Assembly (NCBI GenBank): GCA_947487155.1
Contig: CANKVS010000046.1
Coordinates: forward strand, 1 to 34,751
Reading direction: 5' to 3'
Source: an uncultured Flaviramulus sp.
Lineage (GTDB): Bacteria > Bacteroidota > Bacteroidia > Flavobacteriales > Flavobacteriaceae
DNA: 34,751 nt
Position numbers and translations under genes: made by a program. The notes below the pieces were generated by a model. That model was not told the DNA's origin, made no database searches, and worked only from the letters and a program-made list of their open reading frames with translations. Of this stretch, positions 7,863 through 15,617 are shown piece by piece; position 1 is the stretch's first letter, and every line of letters begins with the position of its first letter.

Positions 7863-8903
7863 ATGGAAATCAAGAAAAAAGACATACGTGCATTAACTAA
7901 AGAGCAGCTTAGAGATTTCTTTGTAAAGCAGGGAGATAAAGCTTTTCGAGGTAATCAAGTTTACGAATGGCTTTGGCAAAAATCAGCACATACTTTTGAG
8001 GGAATGACTAATGTTTCAAAAGAAACACGTCAAATGCTCGAAGATAACTTTGTTATCAACCATATAAAAGTAGATACCATGCAACGCAGTAGCGATGGTA
8101 CTATTAAAAATGCAGTACAGTTGCACGATGGTTTAATTGTAGAGTCGGTGTTAATCCCAACCGCAACCCGAACAACAGCTTGCGTATCAAGTCAAGTTGG
8201 TTGCAGTTTAGATTGTAAATTTTGCGCAACCGCACGATTAAAGCGTATGCGAAACTTAAATCCAGACGAAATTTACGATCAGGTAGTCGTTATCGATAAT
8301 GAAAGTAGGCTGTATCATAATCGTCCATTAAGTAACATTGTGTTTATGGGTATGGGCGAACCACTTATGAACTATAATAATGTTATTAAAGCTATTGATA
8401 AAATTACTTCCACCGAAGGTTTGGGAATGTCGCCAAAGCGTATAACGGTATCCACTTCTGGTGTCCCAAAAATGATAAAAAAAATGGCAGATGACGCTGT
8501 TAAGTTTAATTTAGCAGTATCGTTACACTCGGCAATTGATGAGGTTCGTACTACCATTATGCCATTTAACGAAACCTTTCCGTTAAAAGATTTAAAAGAA
8601 GCTTTAGAGTATTGGTACACTAAAACTAAGCGGAAAATTAGTTACGAATATGTAGTTTGGAATGGTATAAACGATACACAAAAAGATATTGATGCCTTTG
8701 TTAAGTTTTGCAAATATGTACCTTGCAAAGTTAATATTATTGAATATAATCCTATTGACGATGGCGAGTTTCAACAAGCAACAAATGAAGCTTTAGAAAA
8801 CTACATAAGCATCTTAGAGAAAAATAAAATTGTTGTTAATGTGCGCAGAAGTAGAGGTAAAGATATTGATGCTGCCTGTGGACAATTAGCAAATAAAAAA
8901 TAA
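7863..8903 (+). CDS. rlmN: Dual-specificity 23S rRNA/tRNA adenine-C2 methyltransferase (radical SAM)
   Basis: Methylates C2 of A2503 in 23S rRNA and A37 in tRNAs using radical SAM chemistry. The ATG at 7863 gives 346 aa. The open frame continues upstream to 7725, but that part has no family resemblance and lies in a repeat, so the shorter start is used. The 4Fe-4S motif CSLDCKFC supplies C114, C118 and C121. The methyl-carrier Cys pair is C107 (seven residues before the cluster, as in E. coli) and C339 in ACGQL near the C-terminus. The GMGEPLMN and STSGVPKM blocks are also typical. It is a single gene preceded by a -7 element very close to the ATG. Confidence 0.97.
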   Translation: MEIKKKDIRALTKEQLRDFFVKQGDKAFRGNQVYEWLWQKSAHTFEGMTNVSKETRQMLEDNFVINHIKVDTMQRSSDGTIKNAVQLHDGLIVESVLIPTATRTTACVSSQVGCSLDCKFCATARLKRMRNLNPDEIYDQVVVIDNESRLYHNRPLSNIVFMGMGEPLMNYNNVIKAIDKITSTEGLGMSPKRITVSTSGVPKMIKKMADDAVKFNLAVSLHSAIDEVRTTIMPFNETFPLKDLKEALEYWYTKTKRKISYEYVVWNGINDTQKDIDAFVKFCKYVPCKVNIIEYNPIDDGEFQQATNEALENYISILEKNKIVVNVRRSRGKDIDAACGQLANKK

Positions 8904-8972
8904 GTGTAATTTGTTATTCACGCAGAGGTGGTAATCTCTTTAATATGTCTACTATAATTTCATTTGAAATAG

Positions 8973-8980
8973 TATATTTG
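8973..8980 (+). promoter_or_regulatory. -7 promoter element of the polyprenyl synthase gene
   Basis: TATATTTG fits TAnnTTTG; 8 nt remain to the ATG at 8989, so the transcript probably starts almost at the start codon. No TTG at 17-23 bp was seen. Confidence 0.45.
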
Positions 8981-8988
8981 GTGCTGGA

Positions 8989-9966
8989 ATGAAAATAGTA
9001 GAACAAATAAAACAACCCATCGCTTACGAAATGGATCTTTTCGAACAAAAGTTCCAATTATCTATGTCTAGTAAGGTGGCTTTACTAAATAGAATCACAC
9101 ATTATATTGTTAACCGAAAAGGGAAGCAAATGCGTCCCATGTTTGTGTTTTTGGTGTCTAAAATGGTGTCAAATGGAGAGGTTAGCGAACGTACCTATAG
9201 AGGAGCCTCAGTAATAGAACTTATTCATACAGCAACACTAGTACATGATGATGTTGTAGACGATAGTAATAGGCGTCGAGGATTCTTTTCTGTAAATGCC
9301 CTTTGGAAAAATAAAATAGCTGTTTTAATTGGTGATTATTTATTGTCTAAAGGTTTGTTACTATCAATTGATAATAATGATTTCGATTTACTTAAAATTA
9401 TATCTATCGCAGTACGCGAAATGAGTGAAGGTGAATTGCTACAAATTGAAAAAGCCAGAAAACTAGATATTACAGAAGACGTATACTACGAAATTATTCG
9501 CCAAAAAACAGCAACCCTAATTGCAGCCTGCTGTAGTTTAGGAGCAGCATCGGTAAAGCCAGAATCACTGCATGTAGAATCTATGCGTAAATTTGGAGAA
9601 CTTATTGGAATGGCGTTTCAAATTAAAGACGATTTATTCGATTACGGTGATGCTAAAATAGGAAAACCAACAGGTATCGATATTAAAGAGCAAAAAATGA
9701 CTCTGCCATTAATTTATGTGTTAAATCAGGCTTCAAAAAAGGATAAAAACTGGTTGATTAATTCTATTAAAAATCATAATAAAGACAGCAAATGTGTTAA
9801 AGAAGTTATCGCTTTTGTGAAAAATAATGGTGGTTTAGACTATGCTATTAAAAAAATGAAAACATTTCAAACTGAAGCTATACAAATTTTAGAAACTTAC
9901 CCAGAATCAGACTATAAAAATTCATTACACCTTATGGTGAATTATGTTATTGATAGGAAGAAATAA
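8989..9966 (+). CDS. Polyprenyl (long-chain isoprenyl) diphosphate synthase
   Basis: A trans-prenyltransferase of 325 aa that condenses isopentenyl diphosphate onto an allylic primer. It has the first Asp-rich motif DDVVD (87-91, followed by RRR), KT at 173-174 and the second motif DDLFD (214-218) within GMAFQIKDDLFDY. A small residue (Ala) occupies the fifth position before the first Asp motif, which in characterised enzymes leaves room for long products. It is therefore more likely to make the menaquinone side chain (octaprenyl-type, IspB-like) than farnesyl or geranylgeranyl diphosphate. The exact chain length cannot be read from sequence. It is a single cytosolic gene. Confidence 0.92.
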   Translation: MKIVEQIKQPIAYEMDLFEQKFQLSMSSKVALLNRITHYIVNRKGKQMRPMFVFLVSKMVSNGEVSERTYRGASVIELIHTATLVHDDVVDDSNRRRGFFSVNALWKNKIAVLIGDYLLSKGLLLSIDNNDFDLLKIISIAVREMSEGELLQIEKARKLDITEDVYYEIIRQKTATLIAACCSLGAASVKPESLHVESMRKFGELIGMAFQIKDDLFDYGDAKIGKPTGIDIKEQKMTLPLIYVLNQASKKDKNWLINSIKNHNKDSKCVKEVIAFVKNNGGLDYAIKKMKTFQTEAIQILETYPESDYKNSLHLMVNYVIDRKK

Positions 9967-10298
9967 TTATTTTACTAAGCTCGTTTTATAAGAGTTATTA
10001 ATACTTTCTATTTAATTTACTTTAGAAATTTCTTCATAAGTATATTATAATTGTGTAAATTTTCCTAGAGAAATAAGAATTCTAAATTGAACATGTATAA
10101 AAAAAATAAAGGTTGTTTAAAAGTTTTTTTAGACGATTTTTTATGTAATTCTGTTGATCTATAATTAGTAAATAGTACTTTTTTAGGTTATGAGCTATAG
10201 CAATAATTTCTATTTTTACATTTATTTTAAAAATTCACAAAAAAAGACTGCCTTTTAAGACAGTCTCTTATTTATAAAGGATTTATTTTTTAAAAGTT
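9967..10298. other. Gene-free interval after the polyprenyl synthase
   Basis: 332 bp of AT-rich sequence. The only structured part is the minus-strand terminator near 10236-10266. A 23-codon frame (10093-10164) is present but looks like chance. No terminator for the plus-strand gene was recognised. Confidence 0.6.
10236..10266 (-). terminator. Intrinsic terminator of the PID-CTERM gene
   Basis: AGACTG (10245-10250) pairs with CAGTCT (10261-10266). Read on the minus strand the stem is followed by seven or more T residues (plus-strand A-run 10238-10245). It lies 32 bp after the stop of the minus-strand gene at 10299. Confidence 0.8.
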
Positions 10299-10715
10299 TT
10301 AACTTTTATTATTCTTTTTTCCTCGTAATTTTCTAATTCCAAAAGCTGCTGCACCTAATGCTAGAATACTAAGACCGCCATCTAATGGGATAGAATCTGT
10401 AGGTGGTTTTTTGCCACATTTACTACCATAACGATGTTTTCTATGACATTTACGACATTTATTATCACTATCATTGTTGTTTTTACAACTTCCTCTATGT
10501 TTTCTGTGACATCTCTTACACTTACTTTTACTCCACCATCCACTAGTCCACCATCCACTTCCAGTTAATGCTATCGAACTAGTAGAAAGCGTAACTGTAT
10601 CTGAAGAAAGTAAAATTGAATTTGTAGGAGTTGCATTTACATTGTTAGAAAATGTCAAGGCCAATACAACAACAATTAAACTAATTGTTTTGCAAAAAAA
10701 GTGTTTGTTTTTCAT
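10299..10715 (-). CDS. Small Cys/His-rich secreted protein with a PID-CTERM-like sorting tail
   Basis: The ATG at 10715 gives 138 aa; an earlier in-frame start at 10742 would only lengthen the leader. A signal peptide ends near NVNA (residue 28). A Trp-rich WWTSGWW stretch (55-61) precedes two near-identical units. Each unit carries CxxCH and HRKHR (C66-K-R-C69-H70 and C87-R-K-C90-H91) plus a further Cys (C77 and C100). The C-terminus has PLDGGLS (110-116), a hydrophobic helix and a basic end (RKLRGKK), the three-part pattern of PEP/PID-CTERM sorting signals. The protein is thus probably exported, processed and anchored. CxxCH could bind haem c or a transition metal; no evidence decides. Exosortase gene xrtF lies at 26960. 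It has its own terminator. Confidence 0.8.
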   Translation of the reverse strand: MKNKHFFCKTISLIVVVLALTFSNNVNATPTNSILLSSDTVTLSTSSIALTGSGWWTSGWWSKSKCKRCHRKHRGSCKNNNDSDNKCRKCHRKHRYGSKCGKKPPTDSIPLDGGLSILALGAAAFGIRKLRGKKNNKS

Positions 10716-10796
10716 TTTGTTTTTCAAATTAATTAATAGCAATATAAAATTAAAGAGAATTTTAGGGGCTTTCTATTTTTTTCGATGAAACAAGGT

Positions 10797-10852
10797 ATAT
10801 TTCTTATAAAATACTTTTTAAGTTCTAGTTAATATTTTCTTATAAAACACTT
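10797..10852. repeat. Direct repeat pair upstream of the sigma operon
   Basis: Two copies of about 20 bp differ by one inserted T and one T/C change and start 35 bp apart. The position between divergent genes would suit a regulator binding site, but AT-rich slippage or chance duplication is possible. Confidence 0.45.
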
Positions 10853-10984
10853 CAGTTGTTTAAACGAGTTAATGTGTTTTTTATCGGATTTTATGAATTT
10901 TAATTATTTTCTCTCTTAAACTTTAAATTTTAACCTAAAAATGGATTAAGAAGATTCATTTAATTTACATGTATTAAAAATTAC

Positions 10985-11041
10985 TTTAGCTTCTAGGCAA
11001 CCTTTTGCACAAAATTTGCGTCTTTATAAATAGAAGCTAAA
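10985..11041 (+). promoter_or_regulatory. ECF-type promoter bracketed by an 11-bp inverted repeat
   Basis: GGCAACC at 10996-11002 and CGTCT at 11019-11023 are separated by 16 bp. This is the AAC ... CGTC layout and spacing of ECF sigma-dependent promoters, unlike the TAnnTTTG promoters elsewhere in the window. The adjoining gene encodes an ECF sigma factor, so autoregulation is likely (inference). TTTAGCTTCTA (10985-10995) and its exact reverse complement TAGAAGCTAAA (11031-11041) flank the promoter on both sides. The right arm ends one base before the ATG, so it would form the 5' leader of the transcript. Confidence 0.65.
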
Positions 11042-11042
11042 A

Positions 11043-11618
11043 ATGAACCCATTTTTGAAAGTTATTCAACTCCATAAAAACGAAGCTGCACTTATTAAAA
11101 GAGCAGTTAAAAATAATCGTGATGCACAACACGCATTATTTGAGTTGCATGCTCCAAAAATGTTAAGTGTTTGTAGATACTATATTAAAGATTTGCAGGA
11201 TGCGGAAGAAGCTATGCTAAATGGTTTTTTTAAAGTGTTTTCTAATTTAAAAAGTTATAAAGGAGATGGCAGTTTCGAAGGCTGGATTAGAAGCATTATG
11301 GTTAGGTCGTCTATTTCATTTTTACGTCAGAAAAAGCAAATTGAATTTGTAATAGAAGATATTGATATAAAAAAAGGCTATACCAACAATATTAAAACAG
11401 ATATGGAAGTTGCTGAAATACAGCAATTAATAGACGGATTACCTGAAGGATATAAAATGGTGTTTGTTATGTATGCCATAGAAGGATATAAACATAATGA
11501 AATTGCTAAAATGCTCAATATAAGTGAAGGTACTTCTAAATCGCAGTTATTTAAGGCTAGAAAATTGCTTCAGCAACAAATTAACCATATTAATAAAATG
11601 AGTTATGGAACCAATTAA
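11043..11618 (+). CDS. ECF-subfamily RNA polymerase sigma factor
   Basis: 191 aa with sigma region 2 at about 17-100 (AEEAMLNGFFKVFSNL and SFEGWIRSIMVRSSISFLR blocks) and region 4 at about 128-180. The helix-turn-helix of region 4 is visible as GYKHNEIAKMLNISEGTSKSQL. Regions 1.1 and 3 are absent, as expected for the ECF group. It directs core polymerase to a specific promoter set. Its own upstream region carries an AAC-N16-CGTC type promoter. It overlaps the next gene by 14 bp, a tight coupling typical of sigma/anti-sigma pairs. The inducing signal is unknown. Confidence 0.93.
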   Translation: MNPFLKVIQLHKNEAALIKRAVKNNRDAQHALFELHAPKMLSVCRYYIKDLQDAEEAMLNGFFKVFSNLKSYKGDGSFEGWIRSIMVRSSISFLRQKKQIEFVIEDIDIKKGYTNNIKTDMEVAEIQQLIDGLPEGYKMVFVMYAIEGYKHNEIAKMLNISEGTSKSQLFKARKLLQQQINHINKMSYGTN

Positions 11619-12366
11619 ATTTGAAGAAAACGTAAAAGATAAGCTCAATAAGCGTAAGTTAAAGCCTTCGAAGGAGGCTTGGAATAAACTTTCAAAACGT
11701 TTAGAGGGACAAGAAAAGAAAAGTAATAATAAGCCAATTTGGTGGATGGGTTTAGCAGCGAGTATAGTTGGTGTTTTGTTTGTAGTATCTCAATTTTTAA
11801 ATGATAAGTCAACCGAAAAGGTAATGCCGCAAGTAGTAGACACACCAGGAATTGAAACGATTATAAAAGAGAATAAGGCTTCAATTGCTAATGAAGATAC
11901 CATTAATAATATTGAAGACATTAAACGATTTGATGAACTTTTGCTTAAAAAAAGCGAAAAAACAAATGCAATAGTTAAGGAGGATATAGTTGCAAAAGGT
12001 AAAGGGAAAATAAAAAACAATGGGGTTTCAGAACCAAAAATTGTAACCAATATACCTGCTGTAGTAACCTCAGAAAAATTAACTTTTGAAGAAGAAACTA
12101 TACAGCATGTTGTAGCGGAAATTAAAAAGTTAAAAGATTACAATACAGAGGTTACAGATGAAGAAATTGATATGTTGCTATTAGAAGCACAAAAAGAAAT
12201 TACTTTAAATAAATTATATAATGACAATACTAAAATGGTTGATGCTGATTTACTACTTCAAGACGTTGAAGCCGATTTAGATCAATCATTTAGGAGCAAA
12301 GTTTTCGAAACCTTAAAAGCAAGTTACAATACGGTAAAAACTGCAGTTGCCCAACGTAACGATTAA
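11605..12366 (+). CDS. Anti-sigma-like single-pass membrane protein
   Basis: 253 aa. The cytoplasmic N-terminus (1-43) contains the phrase KLKPSKEAWNKLSKRLE, which is common in short N-terminal regions of Bacteroidetes anti-sigma-type proteins. One membrane segment lies at about 45-65 (WWMGLAASIVGVLFVVSQFL), and the rest is a hydrophilic, Lys/Glu-rich, presumably periplasmic domain with no family match I recognise. No zinc-type HxxxCxxC anti-sigma motif is present. The assignment rests on the 14-bp overlap with the ECF gene, the topology and the N-terminal phrase, so it is an inference. It probably relays an envelope state, perhaps involving the barrel protein next door, to the sigma factor. 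Confidence 0.65.
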   Translation: MEPIKFEENVKDKLNKRKLKPSKEAWNKLSKRLEGQEKKSNNKPIWWMGLAASIVGVLFVVSQFLNDKSTEKVMPQVVDTPGIETIIKENKASIANEDTINNIEDIKRFDELLLKKSEKTNAIVKEDIVAKGKGKIKNNGVSEPKIVTNIPAVVTSEKLTFEEETIQHVVAEIKKLKDYNTEVTDEEIDMLLLEAQKEITLNKLYNDNTKMVDADLLLQDVEADLDQSFRSKVFETLKASYNTVKTAVAQRND

Positions 12367-12489
12367 TTGTCATTTTTGCTAAGACAAGAATCTCAAAAAA
12401 TAGTAACAAAAATAGAATCATTAACAATAATTCAATCAATTAATCATTAACATATGCTGGAATAATTTGGCATTAAAAAACGAACAGTT

Positions 12490-13554
12490 ATGCAAAATAT
12501 TACTAAGTATTTAGTACTTATAGTACTATGTTTTCATGTGCAATCTATCAATGCACAAGACACAATTCAAAAACCAAATAATCATGAAAGAATTGAAGCA
12601 CTAAAAGTGTTTAAGGAAACTATAAAAAAGCAAGAACGTAATTTTTTAAAGAAAGAAGTTGAAAAAATTAATCAACGTTTAGATAAAGGAGAGATTACAA
12701 ATAATGAAGCAGAGGTATTAAAAAAAGAAGTTGCTAGAAAACGTACTTTAAATATTGAAAATAGAGTTGCTATTGTTGATAATCAAATTTCACTTTATAG
12801 AAGGAATGCTTACCTAAAAAATCAAGATATTGAGAAGGAAAACAGAATTGGATTAATGATAAGCAATAGATCCTTTAGTATCAAAGGAAATAAAAGAGTG
12901 CCCAAAGACGATGTTCGTACATCTAATGATTTGCTATTTGCTATCGGTTTTAATAATGCTATTATAGAAGGGGAAAGTTTTAATGATTCACCATATAAAA
13001 AAGGAGGCTCAGGTTTTATAGAATTAGGTTGGAATTGGAAAACAAGACTATTTAAAGAATCACGATTTTGGAGATTTAAATATGGTTTTTCATTTCAATG
13101 GAATAAACTTAACCCTAAAGAGGATTTGTATTTTGTTCAAAATAGTAATCTTACATCTTTGGATAATTTTTCAACTAGTTTAAAAAAATCAGAATTTAGA
13201 GTTACTAATTTAGTCTTTCCAGCGCATTTAGAATTTGGAACTCTAAAAAAAATGGATAGAAAAGATAACCGTATTAGATATATAAATAATAAGCAATTTA
13301 AAATTGGTATTGGAGGATATGCTGGAGTTAATATTGGAACTCAACAAAAACTACGCTATAGTGATAATGGTAATAATGTAAAGCAAAAAATACGAAGAAA
13401 TTATAATACCAATGATTTTGTATATGGATTAAGTGGGTATATAGGTTTTGGAGATACTGCATTATACGTAAAATACGATTTATCAGCAATTTTTAAAAAT
13501 CAAATTGTAGATCAAAATAATATTTCTATAGGTGTACGATTTGATGTAGATTAA
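12490..13554 (+). CDS. Outer-membrane beta-barrel-like protein with N-terminal coiled coil
   Basis: 354 aa. The signal peptide ends near SINA-Q (residues 22-23). Residues about 30-95 are highly charged and helical (KEVEKINQRLDKGEITN and following), likely a coiled coil. From about 120 onward, alternating hydrophobic and aromatic strands (FIELGWNWKTRL, WRFKYGFSFQWN, FKIGIGGYAGVNIG, YGLSGYIGFG, ALYVKYDLS, ISIGVRFDVD) suggest an outer-membrane barrel whose last strand ends the protein. It is the third gene of the sigma/anti-sigma module, 123 bp behind the second, and ends at a strong terminator. It may be the sensor or target of that sigma factor. No named family is recognised. Confidence 0.7.
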   Translation: MQNITKYLVLIVLCFHVQSINAQDTIQKPNNHERIEALKVFKETIKKQERNFLKKEVEKINQRLDKGEITNNEAEVLKKEVARKRTLNIENRVAIVDNQISLYRRNAYLKNQDIEKENRIGLMISNRSFSIKGNKRVPKDDVRTSNDLLFAIGFNNAIIEGESFNDSPYKKGGSGFIELGWNWKTRLFKESRFWRFKYGFSFQWNKLNPKEDLYFVQNSNLTSLDNFSTSLKKSEFRVTNLVFPAHLEFGTLKKMDRKDNRIRYINNKQFKIGIGGYAGVNIGTQQKLRYSDNGNNVKQKIRRNYNTNDFVYGLSGYIGFGDTALYVKYDLSAIFKNQIVDQNNISIGVRFDVD

Positions 13555-13574
13555 TCAATAACAAAACAGTATTT

Positions 13575-13605
13575 AAAAGAGGCTTTGTTTTGAAGCCTCT
13601 TTTTT
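13575..13605 (+). terminator. Intrinsic terminator of the sigma module
   Basis: AGAGGCTT (13578-13585) pairs with AAGCCTCT (13593-13600), followed by a run of T. Flanking A and T runs extend the stem to 11 bp. It closes the ECF sigma / anti-sigma / barrel operon 20 bp after its last stop. Confidence 0.85.
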
Positions 13606-13612
13606 TATTAGT

Positions 13613-13643
13613 TTGTGTTACATTTGTATTAAACTTATATTTA
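13613..13643 (+). promoter_or_regulatory. Probable dnaG promoter
   Basis: TTG at 13613-13615, a 20-bp spacer, then TATATTTA at 13636-13643 (7 of 8 positions of the TAnnTTTG element). It ends 15 bp before the TTG start codon of dnaG. Confidence 0.45.
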
Positions 13644-13658
13644 GTATAAATTTTCACA

Positions 13659-15617
13659 TTGATTTCACCATCTTCCATAGATCAAGTATTTGAAACCACC
13701 CGTGTAGAGGAGGTTATTGGCGATTTTGTTCAGTTAAAAAAAGCGGGGAGTAACTTTAAAGGATTGAGTCCGTTTAGTGATGAGCGTTCGCCCAGTTTTA
13801 TGGTGTCTCCAGTTAAACAAATTTGGAAAGACTTTTCGACTGGTAAAGGCGGGACAGCAGTATCCTTTTTAATGGAACATGAGCATTTTACCTATCCTGA
13901 AGCTATTAAATATTTAGCTAAAAAATATAATATTGAAATTGAAGAAACCGATCAAAGTAACGAACAAAAGGAAAAAGCAAGTGAACGTGAGAGCTTATAT
14001 TTAGTAAGCGAGTTTGCAAATAGCTATTTTCAAAAAGTACTTCATAAAACCGATCAAGGAAAATCAATAGGATTAAGTTATTTTAAAGAGCGTGGTTTTA
14101 CAGAAGAAACCATCAAGAAATTTGATTTAGGTTATTCGTTAGATGAATGGCAAGCTTTTACAGGTGAAGCTTTAAAACAAGGTTACAATATTGATTTTTT
14201 AGAAAAAACAGGACTCACAATTGTTAAGGAATCTAAACGATTCGATCGTTTTAAAGGGCGCGTTATGTTTCCTATAAAAAGTATGAGCGGTCGTGTTTTA
14301 GGGTTTGGTGGTCGTATTTTAATTACCGATAAAAAAGCAGCTAAATACCTTAACTCACCAGAGAGCGATATATATTATAAAAGCAAAGTTCTATATGGTA
14401 TTTATCATGCAAAACAAAGTATTGCTAAAGAAGATAATTGTTATTTAGTTGAAGGCTATACAGACGTTATTCAGTTTCATCAAACAGGAATTAAAAATGT
14501 GGTGTCTTCTTCAGGTACGGCATTAACATCAGATCAAATTAGATTAATAAATAGGCTCACCAAAAATATTACCGTACTTTTTGATGGTGATGCAGCGGGG
14601 TTAAGAGCCTCCTTGCGGGGTATCGATTTAATTTTAGAACAAGGCATGAATGTTAAAGTTTGCACTTTTCCTGAAGGTGAAGACCCCGATAGCTTTTCTA
14701 AAAAAAATACGCTTGAAGAATTAAGCTTGTATTTAGAAGAAAATGCAAAAGATTTTATTCAGTTTAAAGCATCAATACTATTTGAAGAATCTAAAAACGA
14801 CCCTATTAAAAAGGCCGATACTGTTAGAGATATTGTAAATAGTATTTCTAAAATTCCAGATCGTATTAAAAAAGAAATTTATGTTCAGGAGTGCGCTCGA
14901 ATTATGGATATAAGTGAAGAAGTTCTGTTTAGTACCTTGGCTCAAATAAATAAAAAAGAACTTCAAGAAGAAAATAAACAGTTTAAAAAAGAACAAAAAA
15001 CATTTGAAGTTATTAAGCATCAACAGCCTGTAAAAAAAGTTGATATACAGTATGTGCTAGAACGGAAAATTATTGAAGTATTGTTACTTTATGGTAATAA
15101 AACTGAAGATTTTGAAGATTTAATTTTAAAAGAAAACGATAAAGGTGAGCTTATTTTAGAACCAGTAATTCATCAAGCCAAAGTATTTGAAAAAGTGTTT
15201 TTAGACTTGCAAGATGATGAAATGGAATTTTCTAATGAGCAGTTTAAAACGTTGTACTACATCATTATTGACACTTTAAACCAAGACCCAAATTTTGAAC
15301 TTAAAACGTTTATAAATTCGGTAGATGCTAATATGTCTAACGAGATTACAACTATTTTAATGGAAGATGAACGCTATACGTTAGACGATTGGAACCGTAT
15401 GAATATATTTCCGAAAGAAAAAAATAATAGTGTCGCTCAATTAGTAAGCGAAACAATTTTAAGCCTTCGTTGTTTTTTAATTGAGCAAAAAGTAAAAGAA
15501 TTTCAACAAAAAACAATACAGAGCAATACCGAAACTAATAGAAGTATTCTAGAAGAAGTTAAGGATTACTCTGGATTGAAAATGTTACTTTCGAGAAAGT
15601 TGAATCGGGTATTATGA
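13659..15617 (+). CDS. dnaG: DNA primase, zinc-binding site degenerate
   Basis: Synthesises RNA primers for replication. The start is TTG: the first residues (MISPSSIDQVFETTRVEEVIGDFV) are conserved family sequence, and no ATG precedes them. It has 652 aa. The N-terminal CHC2-type domain is recognisable, but all four expected zinc ligands are replaced: CPFH by S37-P-F-S40, and the CxxC by D58..T61. The catalytic core follows with the TOPRIM motifs EGYTD (about 266) and FDGDAAG (about 307-313). The C-terminal helicase-interaction part is Glu/Lys-rich and not conserved. The 3' end overlaps the convergent response-regulator gene by 6 bp. Confidence 0.95.
   Translation: MISPSSIDQVFETTRVEEVIGDFVQLKKAGSNFKGLSPFSDERSPSFMVSPVKQIWKDFSTGKGGTAVSFLMEHEHFTYPEAIKYLAKKYNIEIEETDQSNEQKEKASERESLYLVSEFANSYFQKVLHKTDQGKSIGLSYFKERGFTEETIKKFDLGYSLDEWQAFTGEALKQGYNIDFLEKTGLTIVKESKRFDRFKGRVMFPIKSMSGRVLGFGGRILITDKKAAKYLNSPESDIYYKSKVLYGIYHAKQSIAKEDNCYLVEGYTDVIQFHQTGIKNVVSSSGTALTSDQIRLINRLTKNITVLFDGDAAGLRASLRGIDLILEQGMNVKVCTFPEGEDPDSFSKKNTLEELSLYLEENAKDFIQFKASILFEESKNDPIKKADTVRDIVNSISKIPDRIKKEIYVQECARIMDISEEVLFSTLAQINKKELQEENKQFKKEQKTFEVIKHQQPVKKVDIQYVLERKIIEVLLLYGNKTEDFEDLILKENDKGELILEPVIHQAKVFEKVFLDLQDDEMEFSNEQFKTLYYIIIDTLNQDPNFELKTFINSVDANMSNEITTILMEDERYTLDDWNRMNIFPKEKNNSVAQLVSETILSLRCFLIEQKVKEFQQKTIQSNTETNRSILEEVKDYSGLKMLLSRKLNRVL

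Larger units (their letters stand above)
10716..11042. other. Divergent regulatory interval between the PID-CTERM gene and the sigma operon
   Basis: 327 bp with no gene. It contains a near-identical direct repeat, ATAT(T)TTCTTATAAAAYACTT, at 10797-10816 and 10832-10852, and the ECF-type promoter inside an inverted repeat at 10985-11041. No TAnnTTTG element was found for the minus-strand gene. Confidence 0.6.

Noticed and set aside
10093..10164. 23-codon frame after the polyprenyl synthase
   Set aside because: No promoter, hydrophobic pattern or family resemblance; likely chance in AT-rich DNA.
14778..15023. Phe-rich minus-strand frame inside dnaG
   Set aside because: Mirror of the Lys/Glu-rich C-terminal part of the primase; composition artefact.
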